A DNA stretch of 64,000 nt from Glaciecola flavus (GCF_042646125.1 NZ_JBHRSW010000005.1:310001-374000), one strand, 5' to 3'. Shown: positions 10,017-18,971, counted from the first letter of the stretch. Program-made: numbers and translations. The notes: generated from the sequence alone by a model not told the origin.

Positions 10017-10826
10017 CTACACCTTATCTTTGGCTTCCAGATCCGCAAAAAATTGCAGGGTTTTTGCCAAATGCTCATTCCAGTATTCCCAAGCATGTTC
10101 GCCACTAAATGCATCAAAAGAAAAAGTGATATCTGTTTTTTCTAGTTTGGCAACAAGTGCTTGATTAGCTTCAAACAATACATCATCTTTTCCGCAATCA
10201 AAACGCAATGGAGGAAGCTTGTCTTGATTGGCAACTAAGGTGTCGAACACATCGCCGTTGTATTCGTCGCTATGTTTGCTCAAAGGTTCTCGCGTTTTTT
10301 CGTCAACAAAGTGGACAAAGTCATCCAGTTGCGTGATCGAAGAATGCGCTGATATCCCTGCGAAAACAGAAGGATATTTAGCCCCTAGCCTTAGCGCGCC
10401 ATAACCGCCCATTGATAGTCCCGAAATATAAACACTTGAATCTTTAGAACACATATCCTGTGTTTGAATAACGGCATCGATCACGTCTTCAACAATCCAT
10501 TTTTCATAGTTGGCGTTTTCTAAAGGCAAATAACCGCTACCTTCTTGATGTGCGCCATCAGAAGGCATAACCAACACGCACTCTGGCAAGCCCGCTTTGC
10601 GTAAGGTCGCGTACACCTCGTGCGCACCACCTAACTGCGACCAAACCCAATGGCTGCCATATACACCGTGTAATAAAATGACAATCGGTAAATCTTTACT
10701 CTCTGAGGCTTCACGATATACCGAAATATCAGCTCGCCCATTTAAATGGCTACTATACACCGTCAAGGTAACAAAGTTTTCCGGCGAAAACTTGCTCCCT
10801 GATACTTCTAAACGTTGAACGGCCAT
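10017..10826 (-). CDS. esterase D / S-formylglutathione-hydrolase-like alpha/beta hydrolase
   Basis: An alpha/beta hydrolase of the esterase D family (PF00756 type). Oxyanion region VILLHGVYGSHWVW, nucleophile serine in SGLSMGGYGAL, acid in the DCGKDDVLFE stretch and catalytic histidine in FSGEHAWEYW are all present. There is no signal peptide, so it is cytoplasmic. The fold includes S-formylglutathione hydrolase, and the nearby P450 system would release formaldehyde from methylated galactose, so a role in formaldehyde removal is plausible. Feruloyl- or acetyl-esterase activity on sugars fits the sequence equally well. It is divergent from the AraC regulator at 10996. Confidence 0.78.
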   Translation of the reverse strand: MAVQRLEVSGSKFSPENFVTLTVYSSHLNGRADISVYREASESKDLPIVILLHGVYGSHWVWSQLGGAHEVYATLRKAGLPECVLVMPSDGAHQEGSGYLPLENANYEKWIVEDVIDAVIQTQDMCSKDSSVYISGLSMGGYGALRLGAKYPSVFAGISAHSSITQLDDFVHFVDEKTREPLSKHSDEYNGDVFDTLVANQDKLPPLRFDCGKDDVLFEANQALVAKLEKTDITFSFDAFSGEHAWEYWNEHLAKTLQFFADLEAKDKV

Positions 10827-10995
10827 CTTACACTCCTTAAGTTTATAACAATCACGGAGTCACAGGTTTATTAGCAATCTAATATTGACAGTATCGAAGA
10901 AAAAACGCGCTTTCGACCCGCAATTGTAGCCTTAAACTTGTAAATGCTGACTCCTCATTTTACACTTTTTATCTAAAATAATTGTTTAGATATCA

Positions 10996-11841
10996 ATGAA
11001 GCAACCTACGATATATTGCGAACCGTTCAGTATTAAAGACGGTTACGATTTTGAAATTCATCATGTAAGCCATCTTCAGCATGATAGTTATTCTTGTTTT
11101 GTGCACTTTCACCAAGTACACGAATTCATTTTTTTTGAACAAATTGACGGCACCTATTTTTATCATCAAGGTGAGTCAAGACTGTCTGATTTCGATGCGG
11201 TCTTTACACCCGCAATGGAAACTCATAATTTCGAACTCAGCCCAAGAGCCAAATCTTGGTACATAGTGCAGTTTGTGCCTGATGTATTCAATGCGCCTTT
11301 GATGGCACAGTTTTCCGAATTATTAAAAACAGGTCTACACCTTCAATTCGATAAAAGTGCACAAACTCGGATACACGAATTGCTGGCTTGGATGCTAAGC
11401 GAATACAATAGCAATCCCAAAAGTGCAACGTGTACACAGTTGCTGATTACACTAATTACCTTTGTTTGCGAATATGGTAAAAGTAGTATGACGAATGCAC
11501 AAACTCATCTATCCGCAAGCACGGGTTTTAAAAAGCTGGCTCCGATTGTTGACGAATTTAGGAATAAGTTAACTATTCATTACTCTTTGGAGCAAGCAGC
11601 TGAAAAATGTCACTTGTCACCCTCATATTTTTCGCGCTTGTTTAAAAAGCACTTTCGAGTGCCTTATTCCGACTATCTCGTTCAACATAAATTATATAGT
11701 GCTGCTAGAATGCTCAGTCAATCTGACGATTCTGTCACTGACATATCTTACAATCTGGGTTTTTCTAGCCCATCATACTTTATTCGTCAGTTTAAACAGC
11801 ACTTTAACATGACGCCTCATCAATATAGGCGTCAGCTCTGA
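10996..11841 (+). CDS. AraC-family transcriptional regulator with cupin sensor
   Basis: A 281-residue AraC regulator. The N-terminal half is a cupin-like sugar-binding domain (HFHQVHEFIFFE, FTPAMETHNFEL). The C-terminal third carries two helix-turn-helix units: LEQAAEKCHLSPSYFSRLFKKHF and a second with DISYNLGFSSPSYFIRQFKQHF. It lies between the esterase and the P450 electron-transfer genes and is convergent with the ferredoxin reductase. It probably activates the esterase and/or the P450 operon in response to a released sugar. Direct repeats at 14745-14801 are candidate targets. Confidence 0.85.
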   Translation: MKQPTIYCEPFSIKDGYDFEIHHVSHLQHDSYSCFVHFHQVHEFIFFEQIDGTYFYHQGESRLSDFDAVFTPAMETHNFELSPRAKSWYIVQFVPDVFNAPLMAQFSELLKTGLHLQFDKSAQTRIHELLAWMLSEYNSNPKSATCTQLLITLITFVCEYGKSSMTNAQTHLSASTGFKKLAPIVDEFRNKLTIHYSLEQAAEKCHLSPSYFSRLFKKHFRVPYSDYLVQHKLYSAARMLSQSDDSVTDISYNLGFSSPSYFIRQFKQHFNMTPHQYRRQL

Positions 11842-11851
11842 TTGGTTTTGC

Positions 11852-13111
11852 TTATTGCTTTATTATTAGTTCTTTAGACAACGCAACACTGCTATCAGAG
11901 ATAGCGGCTTTGTCGACTAACAAGCCTTTTTTGATGATCTGGGTACCCAGTACGTAAGATTTAGTGTGGTTTACTGCTTCTACACACAACAAGCGCTCAC
12001 CCAAGAAATACCAGACAGAAAACTGACCTTCATCTTCTTTTCGCACTACCAACTCGTCATAACCTTGGGATAAACCAACAATTTGTAACTTGTACTCATA
12101 TTGGTCAGACCAAAACCAAGGAACGACAGGTGCTGGGCTTGTGCCTTTTGCTAAAAATTGGGCTGCGCCTTTCGCTTGATCAACTGCATTTTGCACAGAC
12201 TCCAAGCGGATCCAACGGTCATAAACAGTGCTGTAGTGCTTCGTACAATCACCAATCGCAAAGATATCTGGATCGGAAGTTTGGCAAACACCATTGACTT
12301 TTATGCCTTCTTCTACCACCAACCCTGCATTTATAGCGAGTTGTGTATTTAAGCGAACACCCACGCCTACCAAAATAAAATCGGAGGAATACTCACTACC
12401 ATCACCACAAACAACAAGTTGCTTACAGCCAACTTGTTTAATTTCAACAACGTCTTTACCTGTCTCTAGTGCAATGCCTTTACTTACGTGTAAATCGGAT
12501 AAAAACTCAGACATAACCGATGAGGTCACACGGGACAAGATTTTTTCTTGCTTCTCAATAACCGTAACTTTGGCACCCAAAGATACAAAAGACGAGGCTG
12601 ATTCGAGGCCGATATATCCGCCTCCAATAATCACGACTTCCTTATCATTACTTTCGTTGAGCGCAGCCTGAATTGCCTGAACGTCGGCAAAGGTGCGCAT
12701 AGCAAAATACTTACTCTGACTAAGTAAACCTGGAATAGGTGGAATAAACGCAGAACAACCTGTCGCAATGACCAGCTTGTCATATGGCAAGCTTTCGCCA
12801 CCATTGAGCGTCAGTTGTTTATTCTCACGATCAATTGCGTCAACCGTTACCCCAAGGCGCAAATCAATCTTGCTATCTGTATAAGCCTTTTCTGCTTTGA
12901 GTGGTGTAGACAAACACTCTTCAGATTGTAAGGTCTTCTTCGATAATGGCGGACGGTGATACGGTAACTCGGGATCACTGTCAACGAGCGTTATACTTCC
13001 TTGCCACCCCTGTTGACGAAGCGAAAAACCAAAGTTTACGCCACCGTGGCTGGCACCTATGACAACAACATTTTGATTTACATCAGTTTCATTCATTTCA
13101 GTACTTTGCAT
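11852..13111 (-). CDS. NAD(P)H:ferredoxin reductase (putidaredoxin-reductase type)
   Basis: A FAD-dependent pyridine nucleotide-disulfide oxidoreductase of the ferredoxin reductase class that feeds bacterial P450s. FAD-binding GxxxxG lies in VVIGASHGGVNFGFS near the N-terminus, the NAD site in VVIIGGGYIGLESA (about residue 160), and the second FAD contact in DIFAIGDCTKH (about 285). The 419 residues match putidaredoxin reductase. It lies 17 bp after the ferredoxin gene in the operon P450-ferredoxin-reductase, so all three parts of a class I P450 system are together. Confidence 0.88.
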   Translation of the reverse strand: MQSTEMNETDVNQNVVVIGASHGGVNFGFSLRQQGWQGSITLVDSDPELPYHRPPLSKKTLQSEECLSTPLKAEKAYTDSKIDLRLGVTVDAIDRENKQLTLNGGESLPYDKLVIATGCSAFIPPIPGLLSQSKYFAMRTFADVQAIQAALNESNDKEVVIIGGGYIGLESASSFVSLGAKVTVIEKQEKILSRVTSSVMSEFLSDLHVSKGIALETGKDVVEIKQVGCKQLVVCGDGSEYSSDFILVGVGVRLNTQLAINAGLVVEEGIKVNGVCQTSDPDIFAIGDCTKHYSTVYDRWIRLESVQNAVDQAKGAAQFLAKGTSPAPVVPWFWSDQYEYKLQIVGLSQGYDELVVRKEDEGQFSVWYFLGERLLCVEAVNHTKSYVLGTQIIKKGLLVDKAAISDSSVALSKELIIKQ

Positions 13112-13128
13112 TTACACTTGCCTTAAAT

Positions 13129-13440
13129 TTACTTTGGAGCAACAGTAAATGTCATGCCATCGATTTCATCAGAAACCGGAATTTGACAACACAAACGGCT
13201 ATATTCGGTCACATTATCATCAAGCTCTAACATATCACTTTCGACTTCTTCTGGAGCACCTAACTTCGCGTAGTCATCAGCTTCCATGTATACATGACAG
13301 GTTGCACACGAACACACACCGCCACAATCACCGTCGATACCGTAAATGCCATTTTGCACAGCAAGTTCCATTAATGAACCGCTGTCCCCTTCCACTTCTT
13401 CTCTTTCATTTGCTTGCGTGATAAAAATTACTTTTGCCAT
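13129..13440 (-). CDS. [2Fe-2S] ferredoxin, adrenodoxin/putidaredoxin type
   Basis: A 103-residue ferredoxin. The cluster ligands follow the C-x5-C-x2-C pattern in DCGGVCSCATCHVYM, with the fourth cysteine in RLCCQIPV. This spacing is that of the adrenodoxin/putidaredoxin class, which shuttles electrons from a flavin reductase to a P450. It sits between the P450 gene (23 bp gap) and the reductase gene. It is cytoplasmic. Confidence 0.9.
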   Translation of the reverse strand: MAKVIFITQANEREEVEGDSGSLMELAVQNGIYGIDGDCGGVCSCATCHVYMEADDYAKLGAPEEVESDMLELDDNVTEYSRLCCQIPVSDEIDGMTFTVAPK

Positions 13441-13463
13441 TTTTTACTCCTGATAATTTAAGC

Positions 13464-14642
13464 TTATTTTGCAGAAAAACGCATTTGTAGGCTATTAAAC
13501 CCTACTTTACGAGAAAATTCACCGAGTTGTTCGATGTTTTCATCAGCCTGCAATGCTTCGAATGATTCAACACGTTCAGCTAAGGATACCACTAACTGAC
13601 GTAAAATTTGACGTGCATGAGTAGCACCTAGACAGTTGTGGTGGCTAAAACCAAAACTAACGTGAGGGTTAACTTTTCTGTCAAAATCGACTTTGTTCGC
13701 GTCAGCAAATGTTTTTTCGTCGCGATTTGCTGATGCCCAACACAAAGAAATTCGAGTATCTGCTTTAACTGCGTGTTCACAAACAACAGCATCTTCAGTG
13801 GCGACGCGCCCCATTTGAGTAAGCGGCGCAAAATATCGAATGAGTTCTTCTACAGCGCGATTGACAATCTCAGGCTCATCTTTGATGCGTTTTAAGTCAC
13901 TGATATTTTCTGAAAAATAAGCGATAGTGTTTGTCACTGCGTTAATTACTGTATCTCTACCGCCAGCAAAAGTGAGTATCATCACACCTTTTACTTCTTC
14001 TTTCGTTAAACGCTTACCGTTTACTTCAGAGGCAAGGAGCACAGAATAGAGGTCTTCACCAGGAGACGCAATTGCCTTGTCGATTTCCTCATCAATGTAA
14101 TCGTAAAGAATACTGGCCTTATCGCCATCCAAATCTGAATCTTCACTGCGGAAAACATGGGTTCCCCAATCAATCCAGGTTTGCGCTTTGTCCATGGGTG
14201 TATTGAGTAACAAGGTCAAGGCTTTTGACTGTAAAGGTAATGCAAACTCAGAGACCACATCCACACTGTCTGCTGCTAATGCAGTATCGATAGTTTCATC
14301 GATAATAGCCTGTAGTCTCTCGCGATAATTTTTTTCCAATGGGCGTTTAAACCAAGGGTCAACTAGATCGCGGTAGCCTTTGTGCTCTGGCGGATCGACT
14401 TCAAAAGGTATTTGTCGAGTTTCGCGGATCGCAACTTCAGATGGGATAACAATTCGACCGGGCTTGGCACCTGATTGAAAAGTGGCAGCGTTATGTGCAG
14501 CTTTTCTTAGGTCTTTTAGTCTGAGCACCATGTCAACTGGATCGTTTTGGTCGTCCATGTGGCCGATACCCGTTTCAGCACGTTTATCGGCAAATGCGTC
14601 AGGAAATTCGCTTACATTTAATTTATTAGAAGCCATATTCAC
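13464..14642 (-). CDS. cytochrome P450, probable 6-O-methyl-D-galactose demethylase
   Basis: A soluble class I cytochrome P450 of 392 residues. Heme-ligand cysteine about residue 337 in FGFSHHNCLG, the I-helix oxygen-activation motif in AGGRDTV, and the ExxR pair in EELIRYF are all present. In porphyran- and agar-degrading marine bacteria a P450 with its own ferredoxin and reductase (CYP236A type) demethylates 6-O-methyl-D-galactose, releasing galactose and formaldehyde. The same three-gene layout here, between an agarase and a neoagarobiose hydrolase, supports that role. The substrate is inference from context. It is the first gene of its operon, with direct repeats at 14745-14801 upstream. 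Confidence 0.82.
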   Translation of the reverse strand: MNMASNKLNVSEFPDAFADKRAETGIGHMDDQNDPVDMVLRLKDLRKAAHNAATFQSGAKPGRIVIPSEVAIRETRQIPFEVDPPEHKGYRDLVDPWFKRPLEKNYRERLQAIIDETIDTALAADSVDVVSEFALPLQSKALTLLLNTPMDKAQTWIDWGTHVFRSEDSDLDGDKASILYDYIDEEIDKAIASPGEDLYSVLLASEVNGKRLTKEEVKGVMILTFAGGRDTVINAVTNTIAYFSENISDLKRIKDEPEIVNRAVEELIRYFAPLTQMGRVATEDAVVCEHAVKADTRISLCWASANRDEKTFADANKVDFDRKVNPHVSFGFSHHNCLGATHARQILRQLVVSLAERVESFEALQADENIEQLGEFSRKVGFNSLQMRFSAK

Positions 14643-14744
14643 TCTCTTTACAATCAGGTTTGCTAAAGACTATGTCCTCTTCAAGTGTTTTATGAATATC
14701 ACACTTAAAGAAAACGTCGCCTTGTTAAATTATTGTGAGATGCT

Positions 14745-14801
14745 AATGGTAATTTGAGGTTAAAAATACACAAATAATGACTATAAATGGTAATTTGATG
14801 T
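14745..14801. promoter_or_regulatory. direct repeats upstream of the P450 operon
   Basis: The sequence ATGGTAATTTGA is repeated at 14746-14757 and 14787-14798, each preceded by A and followed by a GT two bases on. The copies are 41 bp apart, close to four helical turns. They lie 104-156 bp upstream of the P450 start. Same-strand repeats spaced by whole turns are typical of AraC-family sites, so the regulator at 10996 is a candidate binder. Confidence 0.45.
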
Positions 14802-14835
14802 CAATTTAAAACCTTGGCTTTATATTTTTGTTAAG

Positions 14836-14860
14836 GTTTGTGAGCAAAAAGCTCACAAAC
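14836..14860 (-). terminator. hairpin immediately after GH117 gene
   Basis: A perfect 10-bp stem GTTTGTGAGC/GCTCACAAAC with a 5-nt loop lies directly behind the GH117 stop codon. There is no strong T-run in the reading direction, so it may terminate or protect the 3' end of the kinase-GH117 transcript. Confidence 0.6.
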
Positions 14861-15943
14861 TTAGTTGCTGTTTTGATAAGTCCCAGAATCCAATATTTGT
14901 CTACGGATCTTATATTTACAAATAAAATTCCAGTTCCATGATGCATCATATTTATGGCACAAGCCCCAAGATAAACCTGGGCGTTGAGATGTTTCAGCCT
15001 CTGGATCTCTAAACAAGCCGATTGCCTCTGGCGCACCTTTGATGTGTGCTTTAATATCGAAGTTAACTCCGTCTTCGGCAAATTGAACCGTGTTCTTTTC
15101 AGGACCATCTGTCGTTAACAAACTGGCCACGCCACCTTCAAAATTCCATACAACGACTTCGTGACCACTATTTGAAATCGGGTTGAGCTCACATTTTGTA
15201 TAGGGTCCAAGCGGATCATCAGCAAACGCAACACCGTGTTTGATCTCACGACCACCAAAGTTCATGCCCTCCCCCATAGTTTCACCTTTGTAGTACAAAC
15301 AAAACTTGCCGTTTACGTACAATAAACATGGATCATGGACTTTATGACTATCAAAGCTACCTTTGCTTTTCACCTTAAAGCGACTGTCTTCATCACCGTC
15401 CCATTCACCATCTTGACTAGGACTAAGAATCGGTGCATCAGATTTGTTCCAAGGGCCGTAAGGCGAATCAGCCCAAGCAATAGCCACTTGTTCAATTTGA
15501 CGATTCGTGTACGGTGTTTGTACGGTTTGATAGAGTAAGTAGTACTTTCCATCATGCGCCAAAACCTCAGGTGTGAATACAGCTCTGTCATCAAAACGCC
15601 CTGCTTCGCCGGGCTTGACTGCTGGACCTTCTTCTTTCCATGTTTCACCATCTTCTGAAGTAGCGTGCCAGACCTCTGTTAAATCCCACGGAAATACCTT
15701 ATCGGTAATAGCCCCTCCAAAACCGACTGTTTCACCTTCACCTTTGGTATACCAAACGTGGTATTTACCATCAACAAGAATCACCGACGAAGGATCACGT
15801 CGAATTACCCCTTCTTCAAACGCAAAGTCACCCTTTAATGGTGTTACGTCAAACTCAACCATCCAGTCAGAATTTTTTGTATCGTAACCGCGCTCTATTG
15901 CTCTTTTTGAAGCCAAGCTTAGGGGCTTTTCATTATTACTCAT
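14861..15943 (-). CDS. GH117 alpha-1,3-(3,6-anhydro)-L-galactosidase (neoagarobiose hydrolase)
   Basis: A glycoside hydrolase family 117 enzyme of 360 residues that removes 3,6-anhydro-L-galactose from neoagarobiose or from neoagaro-oligosaccharide ends. Recognised by the family-typical N-terminal arm ASKRAIERGYD, EEGVIRRDPSSVI, VWYTKGEGE with GFGG, DDRAVFTPEVL, SFDSHKVHDPC and NSGHEVVVW. The five-bladed propeller has no signal peptide, so hydrolysis is cytoplasmic and requires disaccharide uptake. It is 11 bp behind the kinase gene in the same operon. Its products, AHG and D-galactose, feed the enzymes at 19.8-24.2 kb and 3-7 kb. Confidence 0.92.
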   Translation of the reverse strand: MSNNEKPLSLASKRAIERGYDTKNSDWMVEFDVTPLKGDFAFEEGVIRRDPSSVILVDGKYHVWYTKGEGETVGFGGAITDKVFPWDLTEVWHATSEDGETWKEEGPAVKPGEAGRFDDRAVFTPEVLAHDGKYYLLYQTVQTPYTNRQIEQVAIAWADSPYGPWNKSDAPILSPSQDGEWDGDEDSRFKVKSKGSFDSHKVHDPCLLYVNGKFCLYYKGETMGEGMNFGGREIKHGVAFADDPLGPYTKCELNPISNSGHEVVVWNFEGGVASLLTTDGPEKNTVQFAEDGVNFDIKAHIKGAPEAIGLFRDPEAETSQRPGLSWGLCHKYDASWNWNFICKYKIRRQILDSGTYQNSN

Positions 15944-15954
15944 TGTCTGAATAC

Positions 15955-16899
15955 CTATTTTAACTGGTTATTTTTTAGAAGTTCGCAAATATCTTCAGAG
16001 ATAATTGCACCTTGATATTGCACAACTGTACTGGCAGTTTGACGTGCATTGTGCAGCGCTACTTGGTGATCGGCGCCGTTTATTTTAGAGCCTAAATAGG
16101 CACCTGCGAAGGAATCACCAGCCGCGGTGCTATCAACTTGTTTTTCTGCCGGAACAAAGGGCATGTGTATGGTTTTTTGATTATCGATGTACACAAAATT
16201 ACCATCATCGTCCGCTTTAAATACCACTTCCTTGATGTCGAATTTAGACAGCAATGCATTGCACGCGTCTACACCTTTAAGTTCAAAAAGTAATTCAAGT
16301 TCATCTACACCAGGCAACAACAAATCTGTTGCGCCGAATGCCTTTTCCATCCACCACTTTGCTACCGCCTGGCTTTCCCACAGGATTGGGCGGTAATTAG
16401 GGTCAAACGCCACGCATGTGCCTGCTGCAGATAGTGACGACAAAAAAGAAATGAGTTTTTCTCGACTAGCATTATCTAAAATTGCTAGGGTGATACCGGT
16501 GAACAAACAGTATTTGGGAGGGTTTGCCAATAGGCTTGCGAAGCTCTCTTCATGGACTTCAACCATACGTTTGGCAGCTGATGAATTTCGCCAATATGTA
16601 AAACTCCGTTCGCCCGTTTCCGATAGCTCAATGCCATACAAGCCAAGCGTGGAGTTCTCTAGAACCTTAACGCCACTGCTGTCTAATGATTCATTATCGA
16701 GTAATTCGGATAAATTTTCGCTGAATCTGTCTGTGCCGATAGCAGTGAGTAAACCGACACTTATTTTTGAGAACAAGCGCTTTGCATAAATGGCAGTGTT
16801 TAATACATCTCCGGCAAACTTAACATCAATACTGTGTTTGTCTGCCCATTGTAGTTCACCGAGAGGTTCACCAATCACAAGTAAGTCTAGCGCTTGCAT
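15955..16899 (-). CDS. PfkB-family sugar kinase, probable 2-keto-3-deoxygluconate/galactonate kinase
   Basis: A ribokinase/PfkB carbohydrate kinase of 314 residues. An N-terminal IGEPLGEL and FAGDVLNTAIYAKRL resemble KdgK. The ATP/anion-hole signature DSTAAGDSFAGAYLG with the catalytic aspartate is at about residue 245-260. It would phosphorylate 2-keto-3-deoxy-gluconate and/or -galactonate for the aldolase at 3966. The direct link with GH117 and the absence of another such kinase in the window place it at the junction of the AHG and galactonate branches. KDG versus KDGal preference is not visible. Confidence 0.83.
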   Translation of the reverse strand: MQALDLLVIGEPLGELQWADKHSIDVKFAGDVLNTAIYAKRLFSKISVGLLTAIGTDRFSENLSELLDNESLDSSGVKVLENSTLGLYGIELSETGERSFTYWRNSSAAKRMVEVHEESFASLLANPPKYCLFTGITLAILDNASREKLISFLSSLSAAGTCVAFDPNYRPILWESQAVAKWWMEKAFGATDLLLPGVDELELLFELKGVDACNALLSKFDIKEVVFKADDDGNFVYIDNQKTIHMPFVPAEKQVDSTAAGDSFAGAYLGSKINGADHQVALHNARQTASTVVQYQGAIISEDICELLKNNQLK

Positions 16900-17070
16900 T
16901 TATGTCCTATTTTCATTGATAGTGTTGACGGGGTTCGACAAGGATAAACTGATAAGCAAATCACGCTGTCGCATATACTAAGCACACCAATTGTTACAAA
17001 ACCCTAACATCTTGGCTATACAAAATAACTGCGTAATCTGTATAAGTTTAACAGTAAAGTCAATAAATTT

Positions 17071-17080
17071 TTGTTAACAA
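17071..17080. promoter_or_regulatory. TTGTTAACAA operator candidate, kinase/TIM-barrel divergent region
   Basis: A perfect 10-bp palindrome TTGTTAACAA lies between the divergent kinase and TIM-barrel genes, 59 bp upstream of the latter. It is identical to two sites in front of the AHG operon (24242-24251, 24301-24310). A looser half-site ttgttacaaa is at 16991-17000. Probably bound by the GntR regulator at 24401, by inference. Confidence 0.55.
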
Positions 17081-17138
17081 TTTACACGTCATACCCTATA
17101 CTCAGCCGCAAATTTTAGCTTAGAAAGTAGAGTGAAGA

Positions 17139-17975
17139 ATGAAATTAGAATTCTATGCCCCGATTTGGGGATTTGACGAAATGGATTTTGATGTGTTTAT
17201 TCAAAGAGTTATAGATAGTGGATTCGACGGAATAGAAATACCCTTCCATATGGGTCTCTCTCTTTCACCTGAGCATCTAAGCAAGATTAAGCAAATCAAA
17301 TCGGCTGGATTAAAGTACATTGCTCAGCATTACGAAACGGTTTGTTTAGATATTCCGCAGTATAAAAAAGAAATAAGACAGAGGCTCGAACTACTCGCTT
17401 CTACCGAGCCTACATTTATCAATAGCCAAACTGGCCGTGATTTTTTCTCTTTCGAAGATAATCTATCGATCATTGATGAATGTGAAGCAGTAGCCCAATA
17501 CACAGGCGTCAAGCTAGTCCATGAAACGCACCGCGGCCGTTTTAGCTTTGCTAGCCACACAACTGAACAGTTTTTGAATGCGCGCCCTGATCTCAAGTTA
17601 AACGCGGATTTAAGCCATTGGTGCTGTGTTGCAGGCACTTTACTTGATGATCAAGAAGATCGATTGCATAGGATGTTTGGTAATATGCATCACATTCACT
17701 CTCGTGTGGGGTTTTCTGAAGGTCCACAAATAGCCGATCCAACGGCACCTGAATATGCAAGCACCGTTGCACGCTTTTTATCTTGGTGGTCATCGATACT
17801 AGACAAAGCGCAAGCCAGAGGAGAACAGTCCTTTCCCATTACGACAGAATTTGGTCCTGCGCCTTACATGCCTCTAGAGCCACACACGCAACGACCATTA
17901 TGCGACCAATGGGAAGCCAATATTTATATCAAACAACTAATAAAAGAAAACTATAAGCCTGTTACAACAAACTAA
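17139..17975 (+). CDS. sugar phosphate isomerase/epimerase-like TIM barrel protein
   Basis: An AP-endonuclease-2-type TIM barrel (xylose-isomerase-like) of 278 residues. Candidate metal ligands are in LVHETHRGRF, LNADLSHWC, HHIHSRVGF and TTEFGPAPY, spaced as in this superfamily. No signal peptide. It is transcribed from the same control region as the KDG kinase/GH117 operon and carries the shared palindrome upstream, so it belongs to the agar regulon. Its substrate is unknown. An isomerase or epimerase for a galactan sugar or sugar acid is the obvious guess. It overlaps the IclR gene tail-to-tail by 14 bp. Confidence 0.75.
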   Translation: MKLEFYAPIWGFDEMDFDVFIQRVIDSGFDGIEIPFHMGLSLSPEHLSKIKQIKSAGLKYIAQHYETVCLDIPQYKKEIRQRLELLASTEPTFINSQTGRDFFSFEDNLSIIDECEAVAQYTGVKLVHETHRGRFSFASHTTEQFLNARPDLKLNADLSHWCCVAGTLLDDQEDRLHRMFGNMHHIHSRVGFSEGPQIADPTAPEYASTVARFLSWWSSILDKAQARGEQSFPITTEFGPAPYMPLEPHTQRPLCDQWEANIYIKQLIKENYKPVTTN

Positions 17976-18714
17976 GCTCAGTTGAAATTTTATTTGTACA
18001 ATCAGCGAGCGCTTGTTTTAGCGCTTGTTCTTTTGCGGCATTTAAGCCTAATCCCATTATTGACAGCGCAGCAATGATTTTTCCATCATTGGCACCAATC
18101 AGACTAGAGAGTTCAATGACACCAGGGAGTTTGTCACTGACGTGCCGACAAAATTTCGTTCTGCGTAGCTGATGGATGGTTTCTTTTAGCGAAAATTCGT
18201 CATCTTTTGCTTGCTGACTCAACTGCTCATCCCGGTCAATCAGCATCTTTTGTACTTCGGCATTGCTATTTGCCATTAATAGCTTTCCTGCTCCCAGCGA
18301 GAATAAATCAAAGAGCGTCCCTTCCATGATTTGCATCGAAATAGCATCGTGACTACTCGCCTGCAGAGCCATCATCGCTTTGCTCTTGTACAAAGTAAAC
18401 AAATGACAAGAAACACCAAATTCAAAGGCAAACTCTTCCATAACCGGCAACGCTGTTTGTGCGATATGAGACATAGGATCAATTCGCCGCGTCAGAGTAA
18501 AAAGCTTCAATGACATTTTATAGCGAGAGGAACTAGGATCTTGTACCAAATAGCCTTTTGCTTCTAAGTTTATCAGTACGCGGTATATCTCGTTGATATT
18601 ACGATTAATTCCGCATGCAATTTCTGCTTTAGTCAATCCCGTTTTTTGCTCAGATAAAAATTCCAAAATCTCGAAGGCTTTATCTACTGCCGGTACTGAA
18701 TACTTGTCTGCCAT
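17962..18714 (-). CDS. IclR-family transcriptional regulator
   Basis: An IclR regulator with an N-terminal winged helix (FEILEFLSEQKTGLTKAEIA) and a C-terminal ligand-binding domain (LGAGKLLMAN, ELSSLIGANDGKIIAALSI). The open frame begins at a TTG at 18729. The ATG at 18714 (MADKYSVPAVDKAF) is better, having TAGGAG five bases upstream. IclR proteins of this type (KdgR-like) often sense 2-keto-3-deoxy sugar acids. With the GntR and AraC proteins it makes three regulators inside the agar island. Targets are not visible. Confidence 0.85.
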   Translation of the reverse strand: MADKYSVPAVDKAFEILEFLSEQKTGLTKAEIACGINRNINEIYRVLINLEAKGYLVQDPSSSRYKMSLKLFTLTRRIDPMSHIAQTALPVMEEFAFEFGVSCHLFTLYKSKAMMALQASSHDAISMQIMEGTLFDLFSLGAGKLLMANSNAEVQKMLIDRDEQLSQQAKDDEFSLKETIHQLRRTKFCRHVSDKLPGVIELSSLIGANDGKIIAALSIMGLGLNAAKEQALKQALADCTNKISTELSLL

Positions 18715-18971
18715 TCTTACTCCTAACAAAATCTCTTTAATTTTGAGTTATTTAGCTACAAAGTCAATATTTTTATAAATGAATACTATTTTCATATTCA
18801 AATACTGATGTTATATTTTACCGCTAAATAGATGAGCTGATTGAATGAAACACATGTACATTTTCATAGAGAGGCTCAATGTAATCTTATGGCTATGCTT
18901 ACCCTCAGGTATTGATATGCTTCAACACCTGTGAATAACATAGTTAACTCAAAATTGTGAGGTAAATGTTG

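Noticed and set aside
12294..12671. 125-residue plus-strand frame
   Set aside because: Antisense to ferredoxin reductase, serine/threonine-rich translation typical of a reflected frame.
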